Of a stretch of 64,000 bases of DNA, positions 8,696 to 19,104 are shown piece after piece. Every line of letters starts with the position of its first letter. Position 1 is the first letter of the stretch. Below the pieces are notes generated by a model, which did no database searches, was not told the DNA's origin, and saw only the letters and a program-made list of their open reading frames with translations. The position numbers and the translations under genes are program-made. Source of the stretch: Pontibacter amylolyticus (GTDB taxonomy: Bacteria > Bacteroidota > Bacteroidia > Cytophagales > Hymenobacteraceae); the NCBI RefSeq assembly GCF_014638845.1, contig NZ_BMFP01000004.1:124001-188000 (forward strand), given 5' to 3'.

Positions 8696-10069
8696 CTATT
8701 GCGTTAAGTCAAGCACTTTGCACTGGTCGTACTCGGGGTCGATCTCAATGAATACGGTGTCTATGTTTTTTCGGAACCACTCATCCACCGCTTTGTCCCT
8801 TTTCTGGGCCAGGGCGGCGGCGGCTATTTTCTGGTAGTCGTCGCGCATGTTGGCCAGGTGAGGGGTCGATTTGTAGCGAAGCATAATGATACGGGCGGCC
8901 TCTCTACCGTCCGGCGTGGTAAAGCTTACCGGCTTCGATACGTCACCCACTTTCATGGTGTCGATCACGAAGAAGATGCTTGGTTCCACCTCGTTCATCG
9001 GGATGTACGAGTTACCCGTCATACGGCTTATAAGGGTGCCTCCGTTGTCCTTTGTGTTCTTATCGTCCGAAAAATCTTTGGCAGCCTTCGCAAAGCTGAT
9101 GCTGTCGTTCACGATGAGGGTGCGCACGCTGTCCAGTGCGGCGATGGCGTCCTGCACATCCACACGGGCAGTTTCAGGCTTGATGAGGATGTGACGTGTG
9201 TTGAACTCCTGTCCTTTGCGCTCGATCAGCTGGATCAGGTGAAAGCCGAACATCGACTCGATTACGTTCGACATCTGGCCTGGCTCGAGGCGCAGCGCAG
9301 CGGCTTCGTACTCCGGTACCAGTTCCTTTTTCTTGAAGAAACCAAGTTCTCCGCCTGCTTCTGCCGAGCCCGGGTCTTCAGAATACTCACGGGCCAGTGT
9401 AGCGAAGTCTTCGCCGGCCACAATGCGCTCGCGAATTGCTTCAAGCTTCTGGCGGGCAGCCTGCTTTTGCTGGCGGCTTACCTCGGCATACTTCACGATG
9501 TGGCTCAGTTGCACTTCGCTGGAGAAGTAAGGCAAGCTGTCAGCGGGAATCTGGTTGAAATAGCGGCGCACCTCTTTCGGGGTTACGGTTACTTTTTCAG
9601 TGATTTCGCGCTGCATCTTTTCCGACAACATCTGGTTGCGAACAGAGCGACGGAGTTCGTCGCGCAGTTGCTTTACGCTCTTGTTATAATATTGCTCCAG
9701 ACGCTCCGTGCCACCTACCTGCGAGGCCAGGTAATCAATTCTGCGGTTTAGTTCACCAGTTACAGCCGTTTCTTCCACTACCACAGAGTCAATCTCGGCG
9801 CGGGCCAGCAACAGCTTTTCCTGCACCATCGACTTAAGGATCTCACACTTCATGGGTTCCGTCTGCGGGCTTGGCTGCTGTTTGTTCTGGGCCAGGAACT
9901 GCAGGTAGCTGAACTCAAGCTCTGAGCGCAGGATCACGTGGTTGTCTACCTTGGCTATGATGCCGTCCAGTTTCTTCTGGGTGGGCGCCTGTGCCGTCGC
10001 TGTAAAGGCTGTGATCAGGCAGAGCAGTAGCAGGGACAGGGTTCTCGTTTTATGGATTGTGTTGTACAT
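8696..10069 (-). CDS. SurA-like periplasmic peptidyl-prolyl isomerase
   Basis: A 457-residue exported chaperone/isomerase. It has a signal peptide (TLSLLLLCLITAFTATAQA), then a SurA N-terminal helical domain (ILRSELEFSYLQFLAQN, CEILKSMVQEKLLLARAEIDS). A parvulin domain at about residues 180-280 (VQLSHIVKY, FATLAREYSEDPGSAEAGGELGF, FGFHLIQL) is followed by a second, more diverged parvulin-like domain from residue 285 (TRHILIKPE, FAKAAKDFSDD, GGTLISR). It likely folds outer-membrane proteins. It sits 36 bases after the larger isomerase gene and 8 bases before the MoxR gene. Confidence 0.93.
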   Translation of the reverse strand: MYNTIHKTRTLSLLLLCLITAFTATAQAPTQKKLDGIIAKVDNHVILRSELEFSYLQFLAQNKQQPSPQTEPMKCEILKSMVQEKLLLARAEIDSVVVEETAVTGELNRRIDYLASQVGGTERLEQYYNKSVKQLRDELRRSVRNQMLSEKMQREITEKVTVTPKEVRRYFNQIPADSLPYFSSEVQLSHIVKYAEVSRQQKQAARQKLEAIRERIVAGEDFATLAREYSEDPGSAEAGGELGFFKKKELVPEYEAAALRLEPGQMSNVIESMFGFHLIQLIERKGQEFNTRHILIKPETARVDVQDAIAALDSVRTLIVNDSISFAKAAKDFSDDKNTKDNGGTLISRMTGNSYIPMNEVEPSIFFVIDTMKVGDVSKPVSFTTPDGREAARIIMLRYKSTPHLANMRDDYQKIAAAALAQKRDKAVDEWFRKNIDTVFIEIDPEYDQCKVLDLTQ

Positions 10070-10105
10070 GTTGGCTTCTATCGGTTCTCTTGTTGCGGAC
10101 CCGCT

Positions 10106-12415
10106 TTATTTTCTAATGATTTTATCGACCTCTGTCTGGTTAACGCTAACCGGGTTCTTTTCCTGCAGCTGCTTCACCCACTGTTCGTCCAGATAGTTCT
10201 GGTAGTCGGCCGTTACCTGGCCTCTTACTTCGGAGAGCTGCTTTGGAGCAGGAGCCAGCACGTCGTGCACGATCACCAGGTACTGGCGCTCGTTCAGTTC
10301 GGTGTTGTAGGTTCCCTTCTCCCACTTAACAGCGTCCACGGCTTTGTTCTCGCCTTTCTGGAATCTCTTTTCAGTGATCTGCACACCCAGGGGGTTACCG
10401 GCATTCAGGTTGTCGGCCAGCACGCTTAGTTCGGGTGAGTAAAGCGTAAACGATACGCGTCTGTTGCGGCGGCGACCGGTTTCTGTATTATCAGCGGCGG
10501 CTTGCTTGGTTTTGCCCAGTGCTTTGGCGCTGAGCTGGTTGGCTGGTACGCCTCGTCCTGTCAGGAAGGCTACAATGGCTTTGGAGCGCTCTGCAGCGAG
10601 GTCACGCTTGCCGGCTGCCTCACGTGCGTCGGCGTGGCCATTCACTTCCAGCGTCAGGTTCGGGTTGTTGCTCAGGCGGTCTGCTAGTTCGCTTAATCGG
10701 GCTATGCTCGCCTGGTCCGGCGTGGCGCTGTTTGTTTCGAATGTGATATCGGCTGGTTTGCCGTTGCGCACCTCGTAGCGGCGCTCGTTCAATTGCTGCT
10801 GAGCCTTGGTGAGGAGCTCTTTGTTGGCAGCGCTGATCACGGTGGCATGCACGCGCTCTTTCCACTGGTACTTGTCGCGGTTCTGATCGAAGAAAGCCTT
10901 CAGACCAGTCGTGTCTTCCACCGCCTTCGACCATACCTTCTCGTCCATCAGCTGGAACAGGAGGATGCCATCGTGGTACTCGCGCACCAGCATGCGGTAG
11001 TCAGGGTATTTGTTTTCCAGGTTGGCACGCTCGTACGCCAGCAGGCTCTTCTGCACGAAGTTGTCGTAGAGCGAGTTCATGTGGTGTTGCGGAGTGCCGA
11101 CCATACGCGGGCGCTGCTCTGCCTTCACGTAGGTATAGAAGTCGGCCACGGTATAGGGCTTGCCCTGTATCGTGAAGAGTGTGTTCTTCAGTGTTTTGTC
11201 GGCGGCATCAAAATCCCACTTGCCCTGCAGCAGGTCATCTGTTCCCTTGCTTAAAGCGGCGGCTTTGACAGTGGCGTCTTCGCTGAAGTTGTTTTCTGAT
11301 TTGATGCGCTTCAGGAAGGCTGCCTTGTTGAGCTCAGAACGGGAGTCCTTGGCGATCTTGTTGCGCAGGTTTTGCTCCATGTCCTCAAACGAAGGAAGCG
11401 GCTGCTTGCCGATCAGCTTGATGATGTGCCAGCCATAGGGCGTCAGGACAGGAGGAGCTATTTCGCCCTCTTTCTTCAGACCAAACGCTACTTCCTCAAA
11501 GGACGGGATCATGCGGCCGGTACCGAACCAAGGCAGTTCACCACCGTTGGCGGCAGAGTTGGCGTCCTCCGAAAACTCAGCCGCCAGGCGGTCCCAGTTC
11601 TCGTTGCGCTGCACGCGCTTGTAAATAGCGTCTACGCGCTGCTTGGCTGCCAGCGAGTCCGCTTTCGGCATGCCCGGTGTGGCGCGCACCATGATGTGGG
11701 CCACTTTCACTTCGCCCTGCGCGTTGCGCTTGTCGTTTACTTTGATCAGGTGATAGCCGAAACGGGAGCGAACCGGCTGCGAGATCTGGCCAACCGGTGT
11801 TTTGTAGGCGGCGTCCTCGAAGCGGTAGACCATCTGCATGGCTGTGAAATAGCCCAGGTTGCCGCCGTTTTCGCTGGCGGACGGGTCGTGCGAAAACTCA
11901 CGTGCCAGCTTGCCGAAATCCTCACCGGCCTTAAGTCGCTTGCGCAGCTCCATGGCCTGATTGTAGGCAGCCAGTGTATCCTGCGGACTCGGGTCGTTGG
12001 GCAGGCCCAGCAGGATGTGCGAGGCGTTTACCTCCTGTTTCAGGCGCTCATAAGCCTCCCGCACCAGTTGGTCGGTCACGCTCTTTTCGGTGAGGTAGGG
12101 TTGTGCAAGCTGCTCTTTGTAGCCCTCCAGTTCGCGCTTAAAAGCGGCGGTGGTGTCCAGGCCACGGCTCTCGCCTTCCATCACCTTCAGTTTGAACCGG
12201 GTATAGAGGTCGAGGTACTCGCTTACACTCTGGCGGGTATAGGCATCTTCGTTGCCCCCGTTGTTCTTCTCATACACATACTGAAACTCGGATGTGTAAA
12301 TAGGTTGGGAGCCAATGGTCGCAATGATAGGTTCCTGCTTGTCATTCTTCTTAGTTGCGGTACAGCCAGCCATAACAAGAGCCGCTGCCGCAACAAGTAG
12401 TTGATTGCTGCGCAT
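10106..12415 (-). CDS. Double-parvulin lipoprotein with inserted OmpA-like domain
   Basis: The protein has 769 residues from the ATG at 12415, chosen because it gives a lipoprotein signal (MRSNQLLVAAAALVMAGC, lipobox VMAGC); the frame opens 18 codons earlier. Two parvulin domains lie at roughly residues 110-330 (ASHILLGLP, LAREFSHDPSASENGGNLGYF; then VAHIMVRA, LAAEFSEDANSAANGGELPWF). At about residues 556-660 (bases 10440-10760) is a segment with the OmpA_C pattern: VNGHADAREAAGKRDLAAER, SKAIVAFLTGRGVPANQLSAKALG and TGRRRNRRVSF, including the Asp and Arg that bind diaminopimelate in that family. About 110 further residues follow. It probably acts as a peptidoglycan-tethered, membrane-anchored folding factor. 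The fusion is seen directly; the function is inferred. Confidence 0.88.
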   Translation of the reverse strand: MRSNQLLVAAAALVMAGCTATKKNDKQEPIIATIGSQPIYTSEFQYVYEKNNGGNEDAYTRQSVSEYLDLYTRFKLKVMEGESRGLDTTAAFKRELEGYKEQLAQPYLTEKSVTDQLVREAYERLKQEVNASHILLGLPNDPSPQDTLAAYNQAMELRKRLKAGEDFGKLAREFSHDPSASENGGNLGYFTAMQMVYRFEDAAYKTPVGQISQPVRSRFGYHLIKVNDKRNAQGEVKVAHIMVRATPGMPKADSLAAKQRVDAIYKRVQRNENWDRLAAEFSEDANSAANGGELPWFGTGRMIPSFEEVAFGLKKEGEIAPPVLTPYGWHIIKLIGKQPLPSFEDMEQNLRNKIAKDSRSELNKAAFLKRIKSENNFSEDATVKAAALSKGTDDLLQGKWDFDAADKTLKNTLFTIQGKPYTVADFYTYVKAEQRPRMVGTPQHHMNSLYDNFVQKSLLAYERANLENKYPDYRMLVREYHDGILLFQLMDEKVWSKAVEDTTGLKAFFDQNRDKYQWKERVHATVISAANKELLTKAQQQLNERRYEVRNGKPADITFETNSATPDQASIARLSELADRLSNNPNLTLEVNGHADAREAAGKRDLAAERSKAIVAFLTGRGVPANQLSAKALGKTKQAAADNTETGRRRNRRVSFTLYSPELSVLADNLNAGNPLGVQITEKRFQKGENKAVDAVKWEKGTYNTELNERQYLVIVHDVLAPAPKQLSEVRGQVTADYQNYLDEQWVKQLQEKNPVSVNQTEVDKIIRK

Positions 12416-12579
12416 AAATAGATGATAAACTAACGCTTGGTTTTGCTCTGACGAGGTCAGATCATGCAATTTTAGTTAATTTTTCTGACAGATTAGTCAA
12501 AAAGTACCACTATAATCCTATTGCATGCGATTTCGTTCCGGATAACGGATGCGGGGCGCTAAAAGTGTGCAGTTCAGCC

Positions 12580-12996
12580 CTATTTAATTTTTTTGTACAG
12601 GAAGCAGGTGTTCTGCCTGTCGGTCGTCTCAAATTCCACACGGTCCATGATGCGGTTGACCAGGGCGATGCCGACGCCCCCTTTCTTGCCGACCCGGATG
12701 TGTTCTTCGATGTTAGGCTCTTTATACTCAGAGCGACGGAAGGCCACCCCGTTGTCGACGATCTCGAATTTGACGATGCCGGCCTTCTCCGTGATGGAGA
12801 GGGAAATGCTTTTGGACGGGTCTTCGTTGTTGGCGTGGATGATGAGGTTGGCGCATATCTCATCCACGGCCAATACGATCTGGTTCATCTGGATGTCTGA
12901 CAAGGTATACACTGCCAGATACTCCGTGACGAAGTCCCGTATTTGCTTCAGATTTTTTTTAGTACAGCTAACTGTAATTTTATTATTCATCAGCAA
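12580..12996 (-). CDS. RsbW/SpoIIAB-like anti-sigma factor kinase
   Basis: A 138-residue GHKL-fold serine kinase of the anti-sigma type. The N box is in IVLAVDEICANLIIHA, the G1 region is FEIVDNGVAF, and the G2-like loop is RVGKKGGVGIALVNRIMD. In the known scheme such a kinase binds a target protein and phosphorylates its STAS antagonist. Its start overlaps the end of the STAS gene by 14 bases, showing translational coupling. No sigma factor gene is present in this window, so the controlled target is elsewhere or is not a sigma factor. Confidence 0.92.
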   Translation of the reverse strand: MLMNNKITVSCTKKNLKQIRDFVTEYLAVYTLSDIQMNQIVLAVDEICANLIIHANNEDPSKSISLSITEKAGIVKFEIVDNGVAFRRSEYKEPNIEEHIRVGKKGGVGIALVNRIMDRVEFETTDRQNTCFLYKKIK

Positions 12997-13327
12997 TGGT
13001 CATGGCTTCCTCGTAATCCGAAACAATGGTCATGAGCAGGTCGAGGCCCAGGATTTCGAATACGTTGCGCACTTTGTCCTGCATGTTGTAGAAAATGAGC
13101 TTGATGTGAGCATCCTCAAAGCGCTGCAGGTGCGAAATAAATACCCCAAGGCCTGCAGACGAAATGTAGTTCAGGTCTTTGCAGTCTACCAGGATCTTGC
13201 TGTAGGTCATAATCTCGGGGTCGGACAGTGCTTCATCGAGCATTACAGATGAGCTTGCGTCCAGTTCACCATCCAGGGTGATGATGATCGTTGTGTCTTT
13301 GATTTGGTTAGTAATTTTCATCGGCAT
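12983..13327 (-). CDS. STAS-domain anti-anti-sigma factor (SpoIIAA-like)
   Basis: A 114-residue STAS protein whose phosphorylation state would decide whether the adjacent kinase is free. The order is typical: IITLDGELDASSSVMLDEAL, then the phosphorylation segment LVDCKDLNYISSAGLGVFI with the DLNYISSAG loop carrying the target Ser. It lies 13 bases after the SpoIIE-type phosphatase gene and overlaps the kinase gene, giving the order phosphatase-antagonist-kinase in one operon. Confidence 0.95.
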   Translation of the reverse strand: MPMKITNQIKDTTIIITLDGELDASSSVMLDEALSDPEIMTYSKILVDCKDLNYISSAGLGVFISHLQRFEDAHIKLIFYNMQDKVRNVFEILGLDLLMTIVSDYEEAMTIADE

Positions 13328-13340
13328 CCTTTACGTATAA

Positions 13341-15515
13341 CTATTCACTAGGTTGAGTCGGTTTAAACTTGATGACGAGCAGCGTCTGGTCGTCGTATAT
13401 GTTTTCTGTCGGACCGGTAAAGTCCTCCAGATCGTTGATGATGGCGTACTTGATGTCCTCGGCCTCCAGGTGGTAGGTCTGGGTGAGCATGTAGCGCAGC
13501 CTGTCCTCTCCGTATTCGTCATTCTGCGGATTGCGGGCCTCCACGATGCCATCCGTGTAAATCACCATCACGTCGGTCGGGTTGTAGTCATAATACATTT
13601 CCCGGACGTGATTGTTATAACTTTTATCACGAATGATGCCAAGTCCCAGTCCATCCGTCTGAAAATAGAAGGTGTCGTCCATCATGGAGTTGTAATACAG
13701 GGTATGGCAGTGGCCCGCGCGGGCAAACATAAAGCCCTTCATGCGATAATCAATGATGTATAGCGCAGAAGTGATAAAAGAGGTTTTCTCGAGGCAGCGG
13801 CTCAGAGCGCTATTGGCCTGTTTCATGAACTCGCTTGGCGGCATATCCTGCTGCATCAGGCCATGAAAGATACCTTTCATCTGGGCCATGTGGAAGGCCG
13901 CCGAAATACCTTTACCCGACACGTCGCCGATGATGATGGCAATGCGCGACTCGCTTAGTTGCAGGAAGTCATAAAAGTCACCGCCCACCTCTTTGGCGGC
14001 TTTGGCGTAGGTCGAGATCTCAAACCAACTGTCGCTCGGGAATTTTTTCGGGATCAGGCTATCCTGCACCACCGAGGCGATCTTGAGTTCTTCTTTGTAA
14101 CGCTCGTTCTGCAGCGACTCGTGCACCAGGCGCAGGTTCTCGATGGTGAGAATGGTCTGGTTGGTAAAAGTGCGCAGCACGTTCACCGTTTCCCTGTCAA
14201 ATCCCTGCTCAATGTCCTTGAGCAGGTATAGCACCCCAAACAGGTGCTTCTTGGATTTGATTGGCAGGATGATGAGCGACTTCCAGGGCAGCGTCAGGTC
14301 ACGGAAACCGGGGTTACGGTCGAGGTTGTTGTTGATGTAGTCGATGTGCTGGATGTTGTAGGCCAGCAGCAGGTGGCGGATGCGCTTGATCTGCTCTTCT
14401 TCTATGGTGAGCTGATGGCACAGTTCTATCTCGTCTTTTTTCTCGCCCCTGAATATCTCGAGCCAGGCAGCGCTGGCATCCGATGCCTTCACGGTACTCT
14501 CAAAGAGCATATCGTATACCTGTTTCTCACTCTGCCCCTGCTGTATAGACTGGCTTAGGCGCTGAAAATTGAGCAGGTCCTCGCTCTTTTGCTCAAACAC
14601 ACTGGAAGTTGGCAAGCTAAAAAGCGCCACAAGGAAAGAGGCCAGGGTATACAGGGCCACAAAGAACATGGCCAGCAGCAGGAAGCCCACGTCAGAGTAA
14701 TCGATCACCAGCAGCGGGCTGTCTGCAAAGCCGTAGAAAAAGTCAAAGAAGATATAGCAGGCCAGCAGGATGGCCACGAGCAATATAAGAGACCTGCCTT
14801 TTTTGTTGAATGTCAGGTAGGCAACCCACTTCAGGTTGGTGCACAGGAACAAGGTATAGAGCCCGATCAATCCTAGCAAAGGCAGGAAGATCAGACTACT
14901 GTAGTTGAAATTGAGCAGCGTTAAAATCAGCGTGGCAAACAGCAGGATCTCGTACCAGTCCCAGGCGATCTGGATAAACTTGTTTTTATGATAGAGTATG
15001 AGCTGGCGCCAAACGTAAAAGGCCTTTGCCAGGAACAACACCATCAAGCCGAAGTTTAGCTGGTAGACCATGTGCAACAGCAGCGGCGACTGCACACTCG
15101 AGTAGTTGGTGACCATGCGGTATACCATGTACAAGGCAATGCTCAGGTAGGCGGCTATACCTCCTTTGGCAAAGATGTTCCAGAGGTAGCCGATAAAGTC
15201 TATTCCTTTGAGGTTCTCGGCGCTAAGGCGTTGAAAACCGAACACCGATATGATGAATACAACGATCAGGAAATTGTTGACGAAAGGAAGATCCAGCGCA
15301 ATGGAGCTCTCGCGATGCATACTCTCAGCCGCCAACAGCACATTAGCCAGCAGGAGTGACCAGCTGATCAGGGCAGAGGTAATAAATAGAGATTTTGCGT
15401 TGGTTCTATAAAGCATAAAACGGAAAACCGTGCTTAGTTTTTTCGGCGATAGAAAATGGCTTGCCCGAGACTTTATCAGTTTGTAAGGTAAGAAAATTTT
15501 TTGCTCTTTGGCCAA
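13341..15515 (-). CDS. Membrane GAF-SpoIIE serine phosphatase
   Basis: A 724-residue protein with about seven hydrophobic segments in the first 310 residues, a GAF-like domain around residues 330-480 (LLFESTVKASDASAAWLEIF, ILPIKSKKHLFGVLYLL) and a PP2C-type SpoIIE phosphatase from about residue 500 (VVQDSLIPKKFP, AKEVGGDFYDFLQL, IIIGDVSGKGISAAFHMA, MVIYTDGIVEARN). The Asp residues that bind metal (GGDFYD, GDVSG, YTDG) are intact. It should dephosphorylate the downstream STAS protein in response to a membrane or ligand signal, starting the partner switch. Confidence 0.95.
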   Translation of the reverse strand: MAKEQKIFLPYKLIKSRASHFLSPKKLSTVFRFMLYRTNAKSLFITSALISWSLLLANVLLAAESMHRESSIALDLPFVNNFLIVVFIISVFGFQRLSAENLKGIDFIGYLWNIFAKGGIAAYLSIALYMVYRMVTNYSSVQSPLLLHMVYQLNFGLMVLFLAKAFYVWRQLILYHKNKFIQIAWDWYEILLFATLILTLLNFNYSSLIFLPLLGLIGLYTLFLCTNLKWVAYLTFNKKGRSLILLVAILLACYIFFDFFYGFADSPLLVIDYSDVGFLLLAMFFVALYTLASFLVALFSLPTSSVFEQKSEDLLNFQRLSQSIQQGQSEKQVYDMLFESTVKASDASAAWLEIFRGEKKDEIELCHQLTIEEEQIKRIRHLLLAYNIQHIDYINNNLDRNPGFRDLTLPWKSLIILPIKSKKHLFGVLYLLKDIEQGFDRETVNVLRTFTNQTILTIENLRLVHESLQNERYKEELKIASVVQDSLIPKKFPSDSWFEISTYAKAAKEVGGDFYDFLQLSESRIAIIIGDVSGKGISAAFHMAQMKGIFHGLMQQDMPPSEFMKQANSALSRCLEKTSFITSALYIIDYRMKGFMFARAGHCHTLYYNSMMDDTFYFQTDGLGLGIIRDKSYNNHVREMYYDYNPTDVMVIYTDGIVEARNPQNDEYGEDRLRYMLTQTYHLEAEDIKYAIINDLEDFTGPTENIYDDQTLLVIKFKPTQPSE

Positions 15516-15556
15516 GTTGTCGAGGTGAGTTTTGAAAGAACAACTTGCATAACGTA

Positions 15557-15600
15557 AAAAAGAAGAAGTAGGTTAACAAAAGCCAACCTACTTCTTCTTT
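15557..15600 (-). terminator. Terminator of guaB
   Basis: The 16-bp stem AAAGAAGAAGTAGGTT / AACCTACTTCTTCTTT has a ten-base loop, and the minus-strand transcript ends in a U-run. It lies 19 bases past the guaB stop. Confidence 0.88.
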
Positions 15601-15619
15601 AATGCTGTCAATGTAATAA

Positions 15620-17170
<1,551 letters not shown>

Positions 17171-17304
17171 TTATTTGGGTCATGCTACCGGGCTGCTGCC
17201 TTTGGCATTTTTTAGTGTCAAATGCCCCTTAGGATCGCATAAGGGGAAATATTATAAAAAGGGGATAAAAGCTGCTAATTTAAAAAGGACCCGGTACTGT
17301 ATAC

Positions 17305-17622
17305 CTAGTATACCCGCATAGTTGTATCAATCTGTGTTGCCCAGGCATGGATGCCGCCCTTCAGGTTGAGGAGGTTGTCGTAGCCGAGGCGCTGGGTAAG
17401 GTAGTGGATGGCCTGTGCGCTACGGAAGCCATGGTGGCAAACCATGACCACGGGCACGTCGCGGCGGATGCGGTTCACCTGCTTCGGCAGATCACCCAAA
17501 GGTATAAGTTCGCCGCCCAGGTTGCAGATCGCAAACTCTTCAGGCTCGCGCACATCCACAATCTGCAGTTCGGCGCTGCGGCCTAATCTCTCTTTCAGTT
17601 CCTGCGCTGTAATTTCGTCCAT
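17305..17622 (-). CDS. Single-domain rhodanese-like sulfurtransferase
   Basis: A 105-residue rhodanese domain. The Asp/Arg entry is in LQIVDVREPEEF and the active-site loop CHHGFRS has Cys62, the residue that carries persulfide sulfur. The C-terminal LKGGIHAWA is the usual end of the fold. Small rhodaneses of this kind shuttle sulfur in the cytosol; the acceptor is not evident. It is a lone gene, divergent from the PnuC gene. Confidence 0.95.
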   Translation of the reverse strand: MDEITAQELKERLGRSAELQIVDVREPEEFAICNLGGELIPLGDLPKQVNRIRRDVPVVMVCHHGFRSAQAIHYLTQRLGYDNLLNLKGGIHAWATQIDTTMRVY

Positions 17623-17728
17623 TGTAGTAGAGCTCCTGCCTTTGCTATACCTTAAGCTTTGGTGTTTTGGTTTCGATTTGCAAACTTACCAACAAATTGG
17701 TCCAAAACATGGGCTTGCGCAGGTATAG

Positions 17729-18352
17729 ATGACAGATTTTTACTATAGCATGACAGCGGCGCTACAGGCCATGAGCCTGGTCGAAGTGATAGGGGTAATT
17801 ACAGGTATAGCAGGAGTATGGCTGGCGGCCCGCCAAAGCATCTGGACCTGGCCGGTGAGTGTGGTGAGCGTAACGGCTTACGTGTTTGTGTTCTACGACG
17901 CCCGCCTTTACGCCGACATGGGGCTGAACGCCTTTTACATCATCACGAGCTTTTATGGCTGGTACGAATGGCTCTACGGCGGAAACGGACATACCGAGCG
18001 GAAAGTGACCCGAGTGGGGCAGCGGGAGTTAGGGGTGATGATTGCGCTTGCAGTGGTGTTTACCGCCAGTCTCGGCTATTTCCTGGACAACTATACCAAC
18101 GCCGACCTATCGTACACCGACTCAGGTACGACCGCTGTGAGCCTGATGGCCTACTGGATGATGGCCAAGAAGCGCCTCGAAAACTGGCTGGTGTGGCTGG
18201 CCGTGGATGTCGTGTACATCGGGGTGTTCACCTATAAAGAGCTATACCTGACGGCTCTTCTGTACTTTATCTTCCTCATACTGGCTACCATCGGCTACCT
18301 GGACTGGAAGCGGGACATGGAAAAGGAAGCTGCAGCCCCTGTTACAAAGTGA
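17729..18352 (+). CDS. pnuC: PnuC-family vitamin transporter
   Basis: A 207-residue inner-membrane facilitator with about seven hydrophobic segments. Family signatures include FVFYDARLYADMGLNAFYI, ITSFYGWYEWLYGG and ENWLVWLAVDVVYIGVFTYKELYLT. Classical PnuC moves nicotinamide riboside; the related PnuT of Bacteroidota moves thiamine. The neighbouring NadR-like kinase supports nicotinamide riboside, whereas the TPP-riboswitch-controlled receptor 3 kb downstream would fit thiamine. No TPP element precedes this gene, so nicotinamide riboside is preferred but not proved. Confidence 0.9.
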   Translation: MTDFYYSMTAALQAMSLVEVIGVITGIAGVWLAARQSIWTWPVSVVSVTAYVFVFYDARLYADMGLNAFYIITSFYGWYEWLYGGNGHTERKVTRVGQRELGVMIALAVVFTASLGYFLDNYTNADLSYTDSGTTAVSLMAYWMMAKKRLENWLVWLAVDVVYIGVFTYKELYLTALLYFIFLILATIGYLDWKRDMEKEAAAPVTK

Positions 18353-18501
18353 TTATTGGAAATATCCTGTTTTATGTTTTTATCTTATGCAGTCATGGCA
18401 TGGTATGTGCCGTACATGAGTGTAACTGAGGCAATCGTTGAGTTTTAGTGCGCCCAAGTATGCGAGTACCTATGTTCCACGCTACAATGACACTATGTAT
18501 G

Positions 18502-18675
18502 ATGAACCGCAAGATTGAATTGCCAGACGAACTGAAGTACGAGAACCGTATGAAGTGGGGCTACGAGTCCCCGGACGAGAGCCCCAAGCGCCTGTTGCTC
18601 TGTCAGCACGGCGATCGGCACCCCAAAGAGGTAGAGGTGTATAATTTTTATGATTATAGCTTCACCGAGAATTAA
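18502..18675 (+). CDS. Small uncharacterised protein
   Basis: The frame opens at a GTG at 18448, but the region from the second of two adjacent ATGs (18502) reads more like protein: a charged 57-residue peptide (MNRKIELPDELKYENRMKWG, PKRLLLCQHGDRHPKEVEVY) with no signal peptide. I do not recognise it. It is followed within 40 bases by a strong terminator, which supports a transcribed unit ending here. It could instead be the tail of an untranslated RNA. Confidence 0.5.
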   Translation: MNRKIELPDELKYENRMKWGYESPDESPKRLLLCQHGDRHPKEVEVYNFYDYSFTEN

Positions 18676-18710
18676 GAAATACCCGTCTCACTAACCAGAG
18701 ACGAAAGTAC

Positions 18711-18750
18711 AGCGGGGACACATTCCTTAGAATGTGTCCCCGCTTTTTTT
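18711..18750 (+). terminator. Rho-independent terminator
   Basis: The 14-bp perfect stem AGCGGGGACACATT / AATGTGTCCCCGCT is followed by a run of T. It ends the transcript of the small gene at 18502 (and perhaps of pnuC). Confidence 0.92.
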
Positions 18751-19104
18751 TGTGAAGTTCCTTACTATTCTACCTCCTGTCAGGCAGCGTTTACCTAGCT
18801 ATATTACCCACCTGCTGTTTATTTGAAATTTTGTTAGATGGATTGTATTATTCAAGGTATAATGAATAAAAACTGGTTTATTTTTGAGGGCAGGTATAGC
18901 TACTCCGTCCCGACTTAACGAATGACTTTGCCTGTAGTGGAAACGGTTTATTGGCTGGCCAATCAGATTAGAGATATGTTATGATATAAACAGTAGGAGG
19001 CTGTTAAACAGAGCTGCCGCTGGTGGGGAAATCTGCCGGTGGCGGCTTTTTTATGGCAGGTCCTGCGATGGTGACTTTCTATATAATTGGGCTACCTTTG
19101 CAGT
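18751..19104. other. Non-coding stretch upstream of the NadR-like kinase
   Basis: No gene is seen here on either strand. It holds one terminator-like hairpin (19012-19052) and a TACCTTTG -7-like box at 19093-19100, only four bases before the kinase ATG. Confidence 0.5.
19012..19052 (+). terminator. Terminator- or attenuator-like hairpin
   Basis: GCCGCTGG pairs with CCGGTGGC (two wobble pairs) and is followed by TTTTTT. No upstream gene ends nearby, so it may stop read-through into the kinase gene or act as an attenuator. Confidence 0.5.

Noticed and set aside
8858..9751. 297-codon plus-strand frame
   Set aside because: Antisense shadow of the SurA-like isomerase gene with no domain or signal.
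11372..12400. 342-codon plus-strand frame
   Set aside because: Antisense shadow of the double-parvulin gene; high GC at the third codon position of the real gene keeps the opposite frame open.
13341..15515. SpoIIE phosphatase as a sporulation gene
   Set aside because: The family name comes from sporulation, but the domain is widespread in non-sporulating bacteria and no sporulation genes are present.
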